Below are positions 49,177 through 59,028 of a stretch of DNA of 64,000 nt, in pieces. Position 1 is the first letter of the stretch. The number at the start of each line of letters is the position of its first letter. The notes below the pieces were generated by a model. That model saw only the letters and a list, made by a program, of their open reading frames with translations, had not been told where the DNA came from and made no database searches. A program made the position numbers and the translations under genes. The DNA is from Neovahlkampfia damariscottae. Taxonomy: Eukaryota; Heterolobosea; Selenaionea; Neovahlkampfiida; Neovahlkampfiidae. The stretch is taken from NCBI GenBank assembly GCA_016618085.1, contig JABLTG010000010.1, forward strand, positions 124,001-188,000, given 5' to 3'.

Positions 49177-49875
49177 TTATTCTAATCTTTTTAAATATTG
49201 CATCATATCTCTATTTTCCATAATTTTCTTGTCAACATCATTTTTCAATCCAACATGAAACATACATCTGCCTAATTCTTTGGAAGTGATAGATATGGAT
49301 TGATTATTTGGAAATATTTTTTTGAACCAAGGATATACAGATCTACTAACTTTAAGCATAGTATTTTCATTTGTTTTTGGTTCAACAGGAAAAATATAAC
49401 CAGGTCTATAGATATGAAGATGTTCAAATTCCAAAGATAATAAATGATTCTCTGCCATACCTTTGAATCTTGCAAATGGCATAAAAGATTTTTCTTTCAA
49501 GTCTGAACCTTGTCCAGAAAGAAAATTGAAGCTAGTTTTTTGACTGTTGTGACGGACAATATCAGCAAATGAAATTGCATAGTCCACTGTGATTTCTTTA
49601 AGTTGTTCAGCTGATACATCACTAGTGTAGACACCAAGGCAGAAATAAGCAATATCTTGGTTTTCAAAGACATCTTCAATTGGGTGGAAGTTCTTAAAGT
49701 TGTGATGAATTACTTCAGTGAGCTTTGGATGTTTGATCCCGACAGATCGTCTTGTGATAGATGTAATATGTTTTATATCAGGGTTTATCAAAGCGTTGTT
49801 AAGTACAATGTTTCCAACCATTCCAGTTGATCCAGTGATGACCACATTCTTTGCTTTTGAAGTTAATTTTTGCAT
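49177..49875 (-). CDS. Atypical short-chain dehydrogenase / NAD(P)-binding protein (TIP30/HTATIP2-like)
   Basis: A single-exon protein of 232 aa. The Rossmann signature VVITGSTGMVGN near the N-terminus, the NNALIN helix, a CLGVYTSD segment, an SGQGSD strand and a YRPGYIFP motif place it with atypical SDRs of the HTATIP2/TIP30 type (NmrA-like). These bind NADPH but often lack the canonical YxxxK; here FARFKGMAE is in the corresponding place. A redox or regulatory role is possible. The start ATG (49875) has an ATTGG 12 bases upstream (49887-49891). Confidence 0.85.
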   Translation of the reverse strand: MQKLTSKAKNVVITGSTGMVGNIVLNNALINPDIKHITSITRRSVGIKHPKLTEVIHHNFKNFHPIEDVFENQDIAYFCLGVYTSDVSAEQLKEITVDYAISFADIVRHNSQKTSFNFLSGQGSDLKEKSFMPFARFKGMAENHLLSLEFEHLHIYRPGYIFPVEPKTNENTMLKVSRSVYPWFKKIFPNNQSISITSKELGRCMFHVGLKNDVDKKIMENRDMMQYLKRLE

Positions 49876-50078
49876 TTTGTTGTTTGATTGGTTAATTTGT
49901 TAACCATATTGGGAACAGAATTGAAATAGGAATTTCGGGTTTCCTTTATTATGCGATAGAGTCGAAGTCTATAGGCTCGATATCTCTTTTCTGCTTGGAA
50001 AAACTTTTCATTTTTCAAAATGAAGGTAATTGGACAAAAAAACCACCAGAAACCCTTCTAACAAATTTTCATTTTTTT

Positions 50079-50702
50079 TCAATATTTTGTGATGGTAATA
50101 CTTTCATCATTGATAATTCTATAGCATCTATCAGGTGAGTAGAATTTTCTGTCAGTTGCAGGAAGACCACATTCTTTTTCTTTGTATGAAATGAATTCAG
50201 CTGTTTTTCTTGTAGTGTGCCAAAATATCTTTCTTGAACCCCAAGCTCTTCCATCAACACATGTTTCATTAAAATAAATCATTGAACCAGCCAATGGAAT
50301 TTTACAATCTCTTTCTTTGTAGAGATTATAAATAAAACCAGATGGACCAAGTCTTGGTTTTCCTACAAATGTTTCTACTGATAATCTTCCATTACTTAAT
50401 GTTCTGCATCCAATCTTTGTTGCAAATCCAGATTTACATTTTGAACACTTTTTGTTGCAATTGAATTTGGTAATTGCATGAGTTGAATTTCTTGTGATAA
50501 TCGAATAATCACCTGAGTGAGAATTGAGTATGCACTTTTTCAATTCTGTCTTTTTGAATTTTAAGTAATTTTTTTTTTAGAATACTGTTGGTACTGCTAA
50601 TGGTGGTTTTGTTCCACATTTTGGATCATTATGTGTTATTTCATAAAAATATTCTGCTTTTATCATGAAACAAAAAACTAAAATAAAAACAACAAGTTTC
50701 AT
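50079..50702 (-). CDS. Secreted Cys-rich protein of unknown function
   Basis: Two exons joined by an intron of about 37 nt. ATG at 50702; signal peptide (MKLVVFILVFCFMIKA), then FYEITHNDPKCGTKPP, and a Cys-rich body with CNKKCSKCKSG, GCRTLSNG and three related segments: ERDCKIPLAGSMIYFNETC, KECGLPATDRKFYSPDRC and the KCILN region. About ten Cys residues suggest disulfides. Similarity between the last two segments suggests internal repeats of a small extracellular fold. No family is recognised. CCAATT is about 35 bases upstream. Confidence 0.65.
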
Positions 50703-50864
50703 TGTAGAAAAAATGTCAAAGAAACTTTTAATTGGTTCTTCTGAAGAACCATAATTAAAAATTTTTTGGAAAAAAAAATTAATTTGAAAGTATATCAAGC
50801 TGTCAAAAGTCGACTGAAATATTGAAACTTTAAAAATTCATCAACATAGAAAAATAAGAAATTT

Positions 50865-52605
50865 TTATAATTTCGCTAAATGTTCAAGAGTTTTAGCAGC
50901 GAGTGCATAACTTTTTGGGACACTGGAAATTAAAATTGTTTCATCAGGTGAATGTGGTCCTTGAATTTCACTTCCAATTGAAATCATTTGCATCTTTGGG
51001 AATTTAGATCCAACTATTAAAAAATAAAAAAAAAAAAATAAAAAACATACTGACACCAGTTTCTAAACCGGCATGAATTGCAGCAACTCTAACATCTTTA
51101 TCAAATAATTCTTTATAAGCTTTTTGAGCAAGTTTCAAAAGTTTTGCATCAAGGTCTGGTTTCCAACCTTAAAAAAAAAGAAAATGTTAAATTATTTTTT
51201 TTTCAAACCTGGATAAGCTCCTTCTGTTTTTGTAACACCACCAGCTAAATCAATGAGATTTGTAACTGTTGTAACTGTATTGTTTTGAGCTGATTCAACT
51301 GAACTTCTAATTGAAGTCGCAATATTAATTTTTCCATCTTTAACTTTGATTACTGCAAGATTTAAACTTGTTTCAACTAAATCTGGTAAATCTGGACTCA
51401 TTTGAACAACACCTGTTGGGTATACTTGTAAAACGTTTTTGAGTTTAACTGCATCTTGTTGTGAAAAAACAGTAGTTGCTTTGTCATCAAGTCTTTCAAT
51501 TTTGTATGACATTGAAGGTTCAGGAGTTTTATATTCTGCTTTAATATCTTTCATAATCTTTTCAATTCTTTCTTTAAGTCTAATTTCCATTCTTGGATCC
51601 ATAGAGATGACAAGAATTGCTTCTCTTGGGATTGCATTTGATTTTGAACCTGAATCAATTGATACAACTCTAAACCATTCATTTTGATTTCCTTTTGTGA
51701 TATAACTCCAAACTCTTGCCAAAATTTTAATAGCATTTGCTCTATTGTGAATATAAATTTTTGAATTTTTTTTTCAAACCTGTTTTTGTTTATATCAACA
51801 CCAGAATGACCACCAAGCATATTTTCAACTTTAATTGAATATTTTTTATGGAAAGATGGAGCTTGTTCATATTTTGGAGTTAAAGTTGAAACAACATCAA
51901 CACCTCCAGCTGAACCAATTGTAATTTCACCTTCAATTACTGAATCAATATTGATCAAGAAATTTCCTGATAAGAAATCAGGTTTAAGAGCAAAAGCACC
52001 AACTAAACCAATTTCTTCTCCAACTGTGAAAAGAAGTTCTAATGGACCATGTGTAACTTTTGGATCAATAGCCAAGAGTAATGCATGAGACATTCCTGAT
52101 AATTTAATTAAAAAAAAACTTTTTTTTTACCTAATCCATCATCAGCACCAAGTGTAGTCTTATTTGCTACAATCCATTTCTTTGAAGCGTCTCTTAAAAG
52201 TTGAATTGGATCTTTATCAAAATCATGATCTGAACCGGAGTTTTTTTCACAAACCATATCCATGTGTGTTTGAATAACAACAATTGGTTTTGATTCATAA
52301 CCTCTAGTTGCTGGTACTTTGAGTACAATATTACCTGCTTCATCTACTTTGTATGGAAAATTGAATTTTTTTGCATAATCAATAACAACTTTTTCTCTAA
52401 CTGCTCTTTCTTTATTTGAACATCTTGGAATACAAGAAATTTGATAAAAATAATCCTATAAAGAAAATTATCGTTAAAAAGATAAAAGACTCACCCATAA
52501 CTGTTTTGGTTCTAATCCTTCAATTGCTCCGCGACTAGCTGAACATTTTCTGGAGGAAATTAATCCGATGCAAAACAACAAACACACAAAAAGTAAAAAT
52601 CTCAT
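50865..52605 (-). CDS. pepD: Secreted aminoacyl-histidine dipeptidase, M20C family (PepD-like)
   Basis: About six exons with introns of 30-60 nt. ATG 52605 with signal peptide (MRFLLFVCLLFCIGLISS). Metal-binding and catalytic motifs of M20C: TTLGADDGLG, LLFTVGEEIGLVGAF, HTHMDMVCEK, GGHSGVDINKNR, IHAGLETGV and QGPHSPDE. The enzyme hydrolyses dipeptides, cobalt- or zinc-dependent. The presence of a signal peptide on a PepD-like protein, normally cytosolic in bacteria, suggests lysosomal or secreted digestion of food bacteria. The start is 4 bases from a CCAAT (52609-52613). Confidence 0.88.
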
Positions 52606-52647
52606 TGTCCAATGAAAAATATTGGAATGCTCCAATAAAAAATTTAT

Positions 52648-53272
52648 TTAAAAATCATTTTCGAACATTTTTGATCCTTCAGGTGTATCAAATTTTTGTT
52701 TATTATATTTTGCATTTTTCTTTTTGTTATAAGGTGTGATCACGTTTTCTGAAGCAGTGAAATAAATCAATTGACCTAATTTTTTTGAATTTAGAATTGA
52801 ATAATTATTTTACCAATTGGCATTCCTGCATAAACTCTAACTTTTTTGATCACTGAAATTTCTAATGTCCAAGTTCCTTGAAATCCAATATCACCTTTAC
52901 CAGCTGTTGCATGAATGGAAATTCCAAGACGTCCTGTTGATGATTTTCCTTCTAAAAAAGGTACGCATTTGTGTGTTTCTGTGTATTCTAAAATTTTAAA
53001 GAAATTTGTTAAATTTTTTTTTCCTAACCTTGTGTACAACCAAGATAAAGTTCACCAGGTTGAAGAACATATCCTTCTGTTGGTATTTCAAAATATTTTA
53101 CAGGATTTGACTTTTTAGCATCAATCGTTTCGTCTTCATAAACTCCAAGAACTTTTGAAAGACAAACATCATACGAATTTGTTCCAAGTCTTTCTCTGTT
53201 GAAAGGTTCAATGATTATTGTTTTATCTTCTACGCCTTTAAGAATTTCAGCATCTGTTAAAATCGAAGTCAT
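52648..53272 (-). CDS. dcd: dCTP deaminase
   Basis: Three exons joined by introns of about 39-43 nt. ATG at 53272 gives MTSILTDAEILKGVED, the family N-terminus. Then RLGTNSYDVCLSKVLGVY, EIPTEGYVLQPGELYLGCTQ|EYTETHKCVPFLEGKSSTGRLGISIHATAG, GDIGFQGTWTLEI and RVYAGMPIG|QLIYF. The catalytic Glu (TLE) and the KSSxxR nucleotide-binding motif are intact. The reaction is dCTP + H2O to dUTP + NH3, feeding dTTP synthesis. This protein is a hallmark of bacteria, archaea and some viruses and is unusual in eukaryotes. Upstream ATGs in the same frame would add a poorly conserved extension. Confidence 0.9.
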
Positions 53273-53615
53273 GGTGATGTTGTTGGTAAAAAAACCGCCA
53301 AAAAAATCTATTAGCTCATTGGTTGAAGTAGACAAATGAAAACCGTTTTTTTTTTTGTTTGTGAAGTTTGCAAAAGTTGCTGATAACGTGGACCCAAAAT
53401 AGAGCTTTCTTTGGCTAAAGATGTTCAAAAGAATATTCTGCTATTTTGCTACTTTCAAAAAAAAAAAATGAAGCAAAAAGAGAAATTTAGATCTTTCCAA
53501 TCCACTGAACGATCTGGGATCAAAAATCTACCAATCCTTTGAATTTCTAAATATAGAAATAGATCATCAATTTCTATATAAGGGACTGCAGATGATTTAG
53601 ATCTATTGTTTCAAA
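53273..53615. promoter_or_regulatory. Divergent promoter region with CCAAT and TATA-like elements
   Basis: On the plus-strand side, a TATA-like CTATATAAGGG lies about 40 bases before the ATG at 53616, and a CCAATCC occurs at 53499, with another CCAAT at 53534. On the minus-strand side the dCTP deaminase has a CCAAT about 48 bases upstream. Imperfect mirror stretches AATTTCTAAATATAGAAATAGATC precede the TATA-like box. Nothing else is seen. Confidence 0.5.
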
Positions 53616-54080
53616 ATGAGATTTTTGGAGTTATTAATCTTGTTTTCGATATTATTTGCAGTGATCAGTCAACAAAGAGGGTTTGAAGAAGAAGGAGGAC
53701 TTGGGGACGAAAATGAAAGAAGATATGTAGAAGATCAAACAGGAGATGAAGAAGATGATGAATCATATGGATCAACAGAAAAAAGTACTGGAAATGTCTA
53801 TGGAAAACATGAAAAAAAAGGAAAATACTCCAGATGCAAAGTTTCAAAAATTCGGTCGAAGAGGCGTGGATGGAGGTACTGTAAAAATGGAAAAAAATAT
53901 AAATACATCAAATTTTGCTCCGGTCGATGTCGCCATGGATCAAGATGTAAAGCAAGGAAGTATCGTACAAGGTGCATTTACAAGAGAAGGAGAAGAAAAG
54001 GGAAAAATACTGTAGTCGTTTATCGAAGAATCAAAGAACCTGTTGGTTGTGTATGTAGACAAAAATGCAAGCCTTGTTAA
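53616..54080 (+). CDS. Secreted cystine-knot-like, Arg/Lys-rich protein
   Basis: A single exon of 154 aa. Signal peptide (MRFLELLILFSILFAVIS), an acidic pro-region (EEEGGLGDENERRYVED, TGDEEDDESYG), then a strongly basic mature part with ten Cys. The Cys pattern includes RYC, CSGRC, RC, RC, CVC, KC and C: a CxGxC and a CxC motif typical of cystine-knot growth factors (CTCK, PDGF/VEGF-like). KKGKYSR and KRRRRKGK stretches look like prohormone cleavage or heparin-binding sites. It may be a secreted ligand or an antimicrobial; which one cannot be told. No intron. Its promoter is TATA-like, unlike neighbours. Confidence 0.6.
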   Translation: MRFLELLILFSILFAVISQQRGFEEEGGLGDENERRYVEDQTGDEEDDESYGSTEKSTGNVYGKHEKKGKYSRCKVSKIRSKRRGWRYCKNGKKYKYIKFCSGRCRHGSRCKARKYRTRCIYKRRRRKGKNTVVVYRRIKEPVGCVCRQKCKPC

Positions 54081-54186
54081 TAAAATCTGATTTTCATCTC
54101 AAGAAGTGTGTTTTCCATGTGATACTAAAATCAAAGGGAATAAACAGTATTCTGATAACAGTTTATTAAAATCAAAAGATCATTCA

Positions 54187-57100
54187 TTATTCCTCTTTTT
54201 CTTTTAAGTTTGAAAAGATATAATAAAAAAATAATCCAAACAAAAACAATGAAAATGCAGTCACTAGTGATATCAAATTTGAATTTAAGTAAAGCTCTTG
54301 ATGAAAAAATCTTCCAAAAATATTCATTAAATATCTTCCGACCACAAAAAACACCATGGATTCCATTGATTTGCTAAATAATTGACTATATCCAAGCAAT
54401 GCAATAAAAGCATATATTATAGATTGAAAAGCCCAACTGATGTAATTTTGATCATTAAAATATACAACACTTGAAAATAATATGAACATTATCCCTAATA
54501 GTTTTTTTGATCTCCAACAATCCGTCATCCAGTTAACTGAGCAGCAAAGCAACATCAATTTTATTGTATCTTTAGATAGAGAATGTAGATTTGTGAACAC
54601 GTTTTTTGCCATCGGATAAATACTAATAATATCTGAATAACGAGATGATTCAAATGGAATGTTTGGGAAAACATATTCCAACATGGTATCCACTCCATTG
54701 GTTAGTATTCCAAATGATAATCCTAGAAATAAATGTTTCAGCGTTGATTTTTGTGTTTTATAATTGGTGGATAAAAAACTGAAATACAATCCAAACAATC
54801 CACTGGACAAAATTATGTTCAAAAGTTGTGTTGCAATAATTTGAATTAATTGATGTTTAAAAGGTTCAGTTTCTGAGAAATTGAATATGATTTCAAAATA
54901 TGAGTTCAACTGATTAATACAGCTGAAAACAGTATGAGTTGTAAAAATGATAAAAAATGGAACTTTGAATTTCTTGAAATTGAAGAAATACAATGGAACA
55001 ATGATCATTCCATAGAAATAAGTCGAGTATATTTGTGAACATAGACCTGAGAATATTTTGAAAAATTGTTTTTTTTTTCTTTGAGATCTCTTCCAAGTTT
55101 CTGAAATGTGAATATAATCAATGAAATCAACAATTTTATCACCTGAAATTTGGACATATTTTCGAACAGAATTATTCTGTAAAAATGATATATTAGTACC
55201 AAAGGTGAATTCCCAATCAATTCTATTTGGTAATTTGGTTGATGAAACTGAAATTTGATTCATGTTTGAAATATCAATATTTTGTTGTATGATTTGTTGA
55301 GCTTCTTCTTTTGACATACTTTTCATTGAAATTTCTTCGGGTATATAATGAGTTTCTCTTTGTATACTTCCATCCCTGTTGATATAAACAATGAAATTCT
55401 GTGCTCTTTCGACTACATCTTCAGATTCAAAATTTGAGAATTTGACTGCCACAGAAGGATGACTCAAATTTGGAATGCTATAAAGTTTTGAATAATTCTT
55501 CAATCCATATTTTTCAATGATGTAATTGTCACCATTTCCAACTTCGTTTTCTACTGACATTGATATGAAATAATTTGAAAAATTCAATTGTTTTTGTTGG
55601 TATCTTTCAATAGCAATTTTCACTATTTTTTCGGAATCAATAACGAAGTTTGGTATTAATTTTTGATTTGTTGTGTTGAAGAGGTAAAATAATGAAATTC
55701 CAACTGCTATCCAAGCAAAGTGAAGAATTGAAAAATTCACTGTTTTCGAACTTTGTTTTGGAAATCCCTGAGATGATTCTGAATTCATTTCCATCGAAAA
55801 ATTCTTTAATTCATCAATTATAACGACCTTTTCTTTCAATATGTTCATGAACAAATGAAATAATAATGGTGAAGCTGCTGCAATAAATATGAAAATTTTT
55901 TGAATTTGGTATTCTGATACCATAATTGGAATTGAAAACCAGAATAAATCGTAAAGAAAATGAACATAAATAGGTGCTATCAACCCATATTTCAAAAATA
56001 AAAGTCCAAAAATCATTGATGGAATGATTAATTCGACCAATCTGGCGTATGCAGGTTTTGAAGGGTAATTGGCATGGGCAGCACTAAAAATTAAAGTCTG
56101 CACTATTAACCCCAAAAAGATGATTTTATGTTTATGATTTTGGTATTTTTTTGCAAAAATATTGAAAAATGAAATCGGAATTGCTCTAAATAAAACTGTA
56201 AAAAAATGTTAAAACTCCTTGATGTTAAAAATTACATTCTTCTGATATTGCTGCCTCCAGAGATGATACAATTGATGAATAAGCAGGTAAATAATGTGAA
56301 AGTGCATTTTTATCTTCATTCATCGAAGAAGGTGTCCACCAATGAAAGTAATTAGTTCCGATCATATACAGCAGTATGGAATGTGAAAAAAACAAAATTA
56401 AGCAGAAGATTGAGACAAAAAACTCTTCAATATACAAATGAGATCTGATTGTTTCCGTAAATTTCCACAATTGAAAATGATTTTCAAATGATTTCCTGAA
56501 TAAACTTTCTGCAACGACAAACAGCAAGAAATAATAACCTACATTTTGAAAAAATGATAATATGTGTGAAATTAATTCTTGTAAAATAAATATACTCACA
56601 TCCAATTCGGTTTTATATCTCATCCATATTAAAGGCCATGTATTTAAAGATTGCAAAAATATCAAAAAACTGAATAGAGATGCATACCAAAATGAATTGA
56701 AAAAGGTGAAACTTTTTCGATTCAAAATGAATAAAACACTACCCAACATCATAGAAATATAATACAATCCAATTATAAAATAATAAGCAATGGATGAAAT
56801 CATCTCATTATCAGAATGTAATTCTGCGTATTTCAAAGAGAAGGATTCAGGAATTTCAACATAATTGATAAGATTAGTAAAATTGACACCCTTTAAAACC
56901 ATTTTGATCCTATAACTTGAATCATGATCAATAGAGACATTTCTCATTGAATAAACAAATTCATGATCTATTCTGCCATTATTTTGTTCTTCTTCACTAT
57001 GTTCTATCAATTCATGAGTTTCATTCAACGATATATTCCAAGGACTTTGTTTTAATAAATCTTCTAAAAATGAAATTCCTTCTTTTTTGTTCATATTTTT

Positions 57101-57528
57101 CTTGTTAAAAAAATAGTCTTCAGATAAAACCTTCACATTGTTAAATGAAAAAATATTACTTGCTCAAAACCATATAGTTCTCCTTTTGAAGTGAAAATAA
57201 AATAAATCTCGCAGATTTCTTGTTCTTTAAAACTTCTACTGATCCATTGAAATGGAAAATAAGGTTTTTCTAAAATTGAGATCAACTTTTTGTATCCAAA
57301 TTTGAAGTCAACATAATGAATAAAATTGGAATCCATTCTAAAACTTGCAGCTATGCTTGAAGAATTTGAACAAGAAAATTTTTTTGTTAACTCTTTTGTT
57401 TGTGAAATGACATCTTCTCTTTGCATTGTTATTTTTGAGTGTATTATTGGAAAAGCTTTTTCATAATTTTTTTTTATAAAAAGAAAACAAAAAATCATCA
57501 CAACAACAAAGATAAGTTGTTTCTTCAT
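54187..57528 (-). CDS. Large CPBP (CAAX protease/Abi) family intramembrane protease
   Basis: Three exons, introns of 29 nt (57131-57159) and about 40 nt (near 56195-56234), total about 1,090 residues. N-terminal signal anchor (MKKQLIFVVVMIFCFLFI), an extracytoplasmic part, many membrane helices, and the CPBP motifs in order: EEFLFRA (created by splicing EE|FLFR), FSAAH and HFLYD. These match the glutamate- and histidine-bearing catalytic motifs of Rce1/Abi proteases. The C-terminal half is a second lumenal domain and more helices. Known CPBP proteins are usually 200-350 aa; the long form recalls large myxobacterial CPBP proteases. Function unknown. Start ATG has CCAAT at 57540-57544. Confidence 0.75.
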
Positions 57529-57732
57529 GTTTTATTCGACCAATCAAAAAGCAAAACGGATTAATATTAATGATTGTGTTAAAAATAACACAATTTCCTT
57601 CAATCAATGAGTTATTGTTTAATTTATTATTATTAAAATTATTACAGGATGTGAACTCGTTTTTCTTCTGCAAAACTTGGCCATTTGGATCATATATTGA
57701 AAAATTATACAATAAAATGAAGAAAAAACATT

Positions 57733-58716
57733 TTATTCAGCTATTTTGCATTCAACTTTGCCAACATTATGTTCAAATGTGACATCTTTCAATGAAATAT
57801 GACTTGATGAATCACATTTGAAAATGTAATTTGATTTGTTTCCCATAATTTTACTTTTTCTATATTCCACAGAAGCTCCTATCATTTCAACAATAGGTTT
57901 ATTTGATTTATTCCCAATCACATTCATATTATTTGCAATCATTTTTCCTTTGTTGAAAGTAATTGAATCCTTGTTGTTGTAAAAAGTTGAATTCGAAATA
58001 ATTCCATTGGTACTATCAAAATGTATTCCATTTCCTTGTACAAATACATTTGAAATGGAAAGATCAGAAATTTGGTTAAATTTCATCGGTTGAAGCCCAT
58101 CAAAAATGAAAATTTTGTTCATTTTTACGTGTTTGAAGAAACCAGTTTGTGGACCTGATGAATTTCTGAAATATACCGAATTCATGAATAATTTAGATTT
58201 AGAGTATATTTCTGGGTATATTGATGTAAGTCCATGATAATTTTCTATTTCAACGTTTGAAATGTGAACAAAAGAATTTTTTTCAAGTTGTAATTCCATC
58301 GCTCCAACCTCACAATTGCCACATCTAAGGAGACAGTTGATAGCAGTGAAATTTGAAAGACTTCTTGTCCAAAACGCATGTGTTTTTCCAGAATCTATAA
58401 CTACGTTTTTAACCAAAAAGCTTCTGGTGCGGAATCCTGTCATCACAAATCTACCTTTTATAAGAGGTCTGGATTCTCCTGATATTCCTTCAACAATCAT
58501 AGTTTTTTCATAAAAATTATTTTTTAATTCATATGTTCCTTCTTTTAACATGATTGTGTCACCATGAACCATCGCACTGTAAGCTTTATCAAAGGTTTTG
58601 AAAGGACTTTCTTTTCTTCCATATCCAGTGTCATCATTTCCATTTCTTTCAGAAACATACCAAAGATTTGAACATACCGCAACTGCAATGAATGAGAGTA
58701 ATACAATTCCTTTCAT
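57733..58716 (-). CDS. Secreted right-handed beta-helix protein (DUF1565-like)
   Basis: Single exon; ATG 58716 with signal peptide MKGIVLLSFIAVAVCSN. Start of DUF1565: LWYVSERNGNDDTGYGRKESPFKTFDKA, then EGTYEL, and repeated turns with Asn ladders (NVFVQGNGIHFDS, NSTFYNNKDSITF) typical of right-handed parallel beta-helices. It ends at a TAA after FEHNVGKVECKIAE without a membrane segment. It is a shorter relative of 4456-7274. Family members bind or cleave polysaccharides, but no catalytic residues are clear. CCAAT 58749-58753 lies 33 bases upstream. Confidence 0.8.
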   Translation of the reverse strand: MKGIVLLSFIAVAVCSNLWYVSERNGNDDTGYGRKESPFKTFDKAYSAMVHGDTIMLKEGTYELKNNFYEKTMIVEGISGESRPLIKGRFVMTGFRTRSFLVKNVVIDSGKTHAFWTRSLSNFTAINCLLRCGNCEVGAMELQLEKNSFVHISNVEIENYHGLTSIYPEIYSKSKLFMNSVYFRNSSGPQTGFFKHVKMNKIFIFDGLQPMKFNQISDLSISNVFVQGNGIHFDSTNGIISNSTFYNNKDSITFNKGKMIANNMNVIGNKSNKPIVEMIGASVEYRKSKIMGNKSNYIFKCDSSSHISLKDVTFEHNVGKVECKIAE

Positions 58717-59028
58717 GTTTTCAATACTTTTCTGATTTGAATAGTTAACCAATCAAACAAAGTTTATAAATTGATTTATCCAATTGAAAGGCTTCTAATT
58801 TCTTCATCCCCACAATTGAATCAAAAATGAAAAAATAGGTGATTTTTCTTTAGGACAGTTGATGATGTAAAATTTATTTTTCCTTTTTTTGGGTTTATAG
58901 TAATAATAATTATATCTAATAATAAAATAATTATTTTTTGCTTACATTACAATGTGAGCAATAATTCATGTTCATGATCCAAATTCTTCATGTTTATTTG
59001 ACCAATCAAATTGGAAAAAAAAACCAAC
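58717..59028. promoter_or_regulatory. Bidirectional promoter region with paired CCAAT boxes
   Basis: About 312 bp between the divergent beta-helix gene (ATG 58716, minus) and C2/propeller gene (ATG 59029, plus). CCAATCA occurs at 58749 and again at 59002, each close to its gene. The middle is extremely A+T-rich (for example AATAATAATTATATCTAATAATAAAA). Nothing else recognised. Confidence 0.5.
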
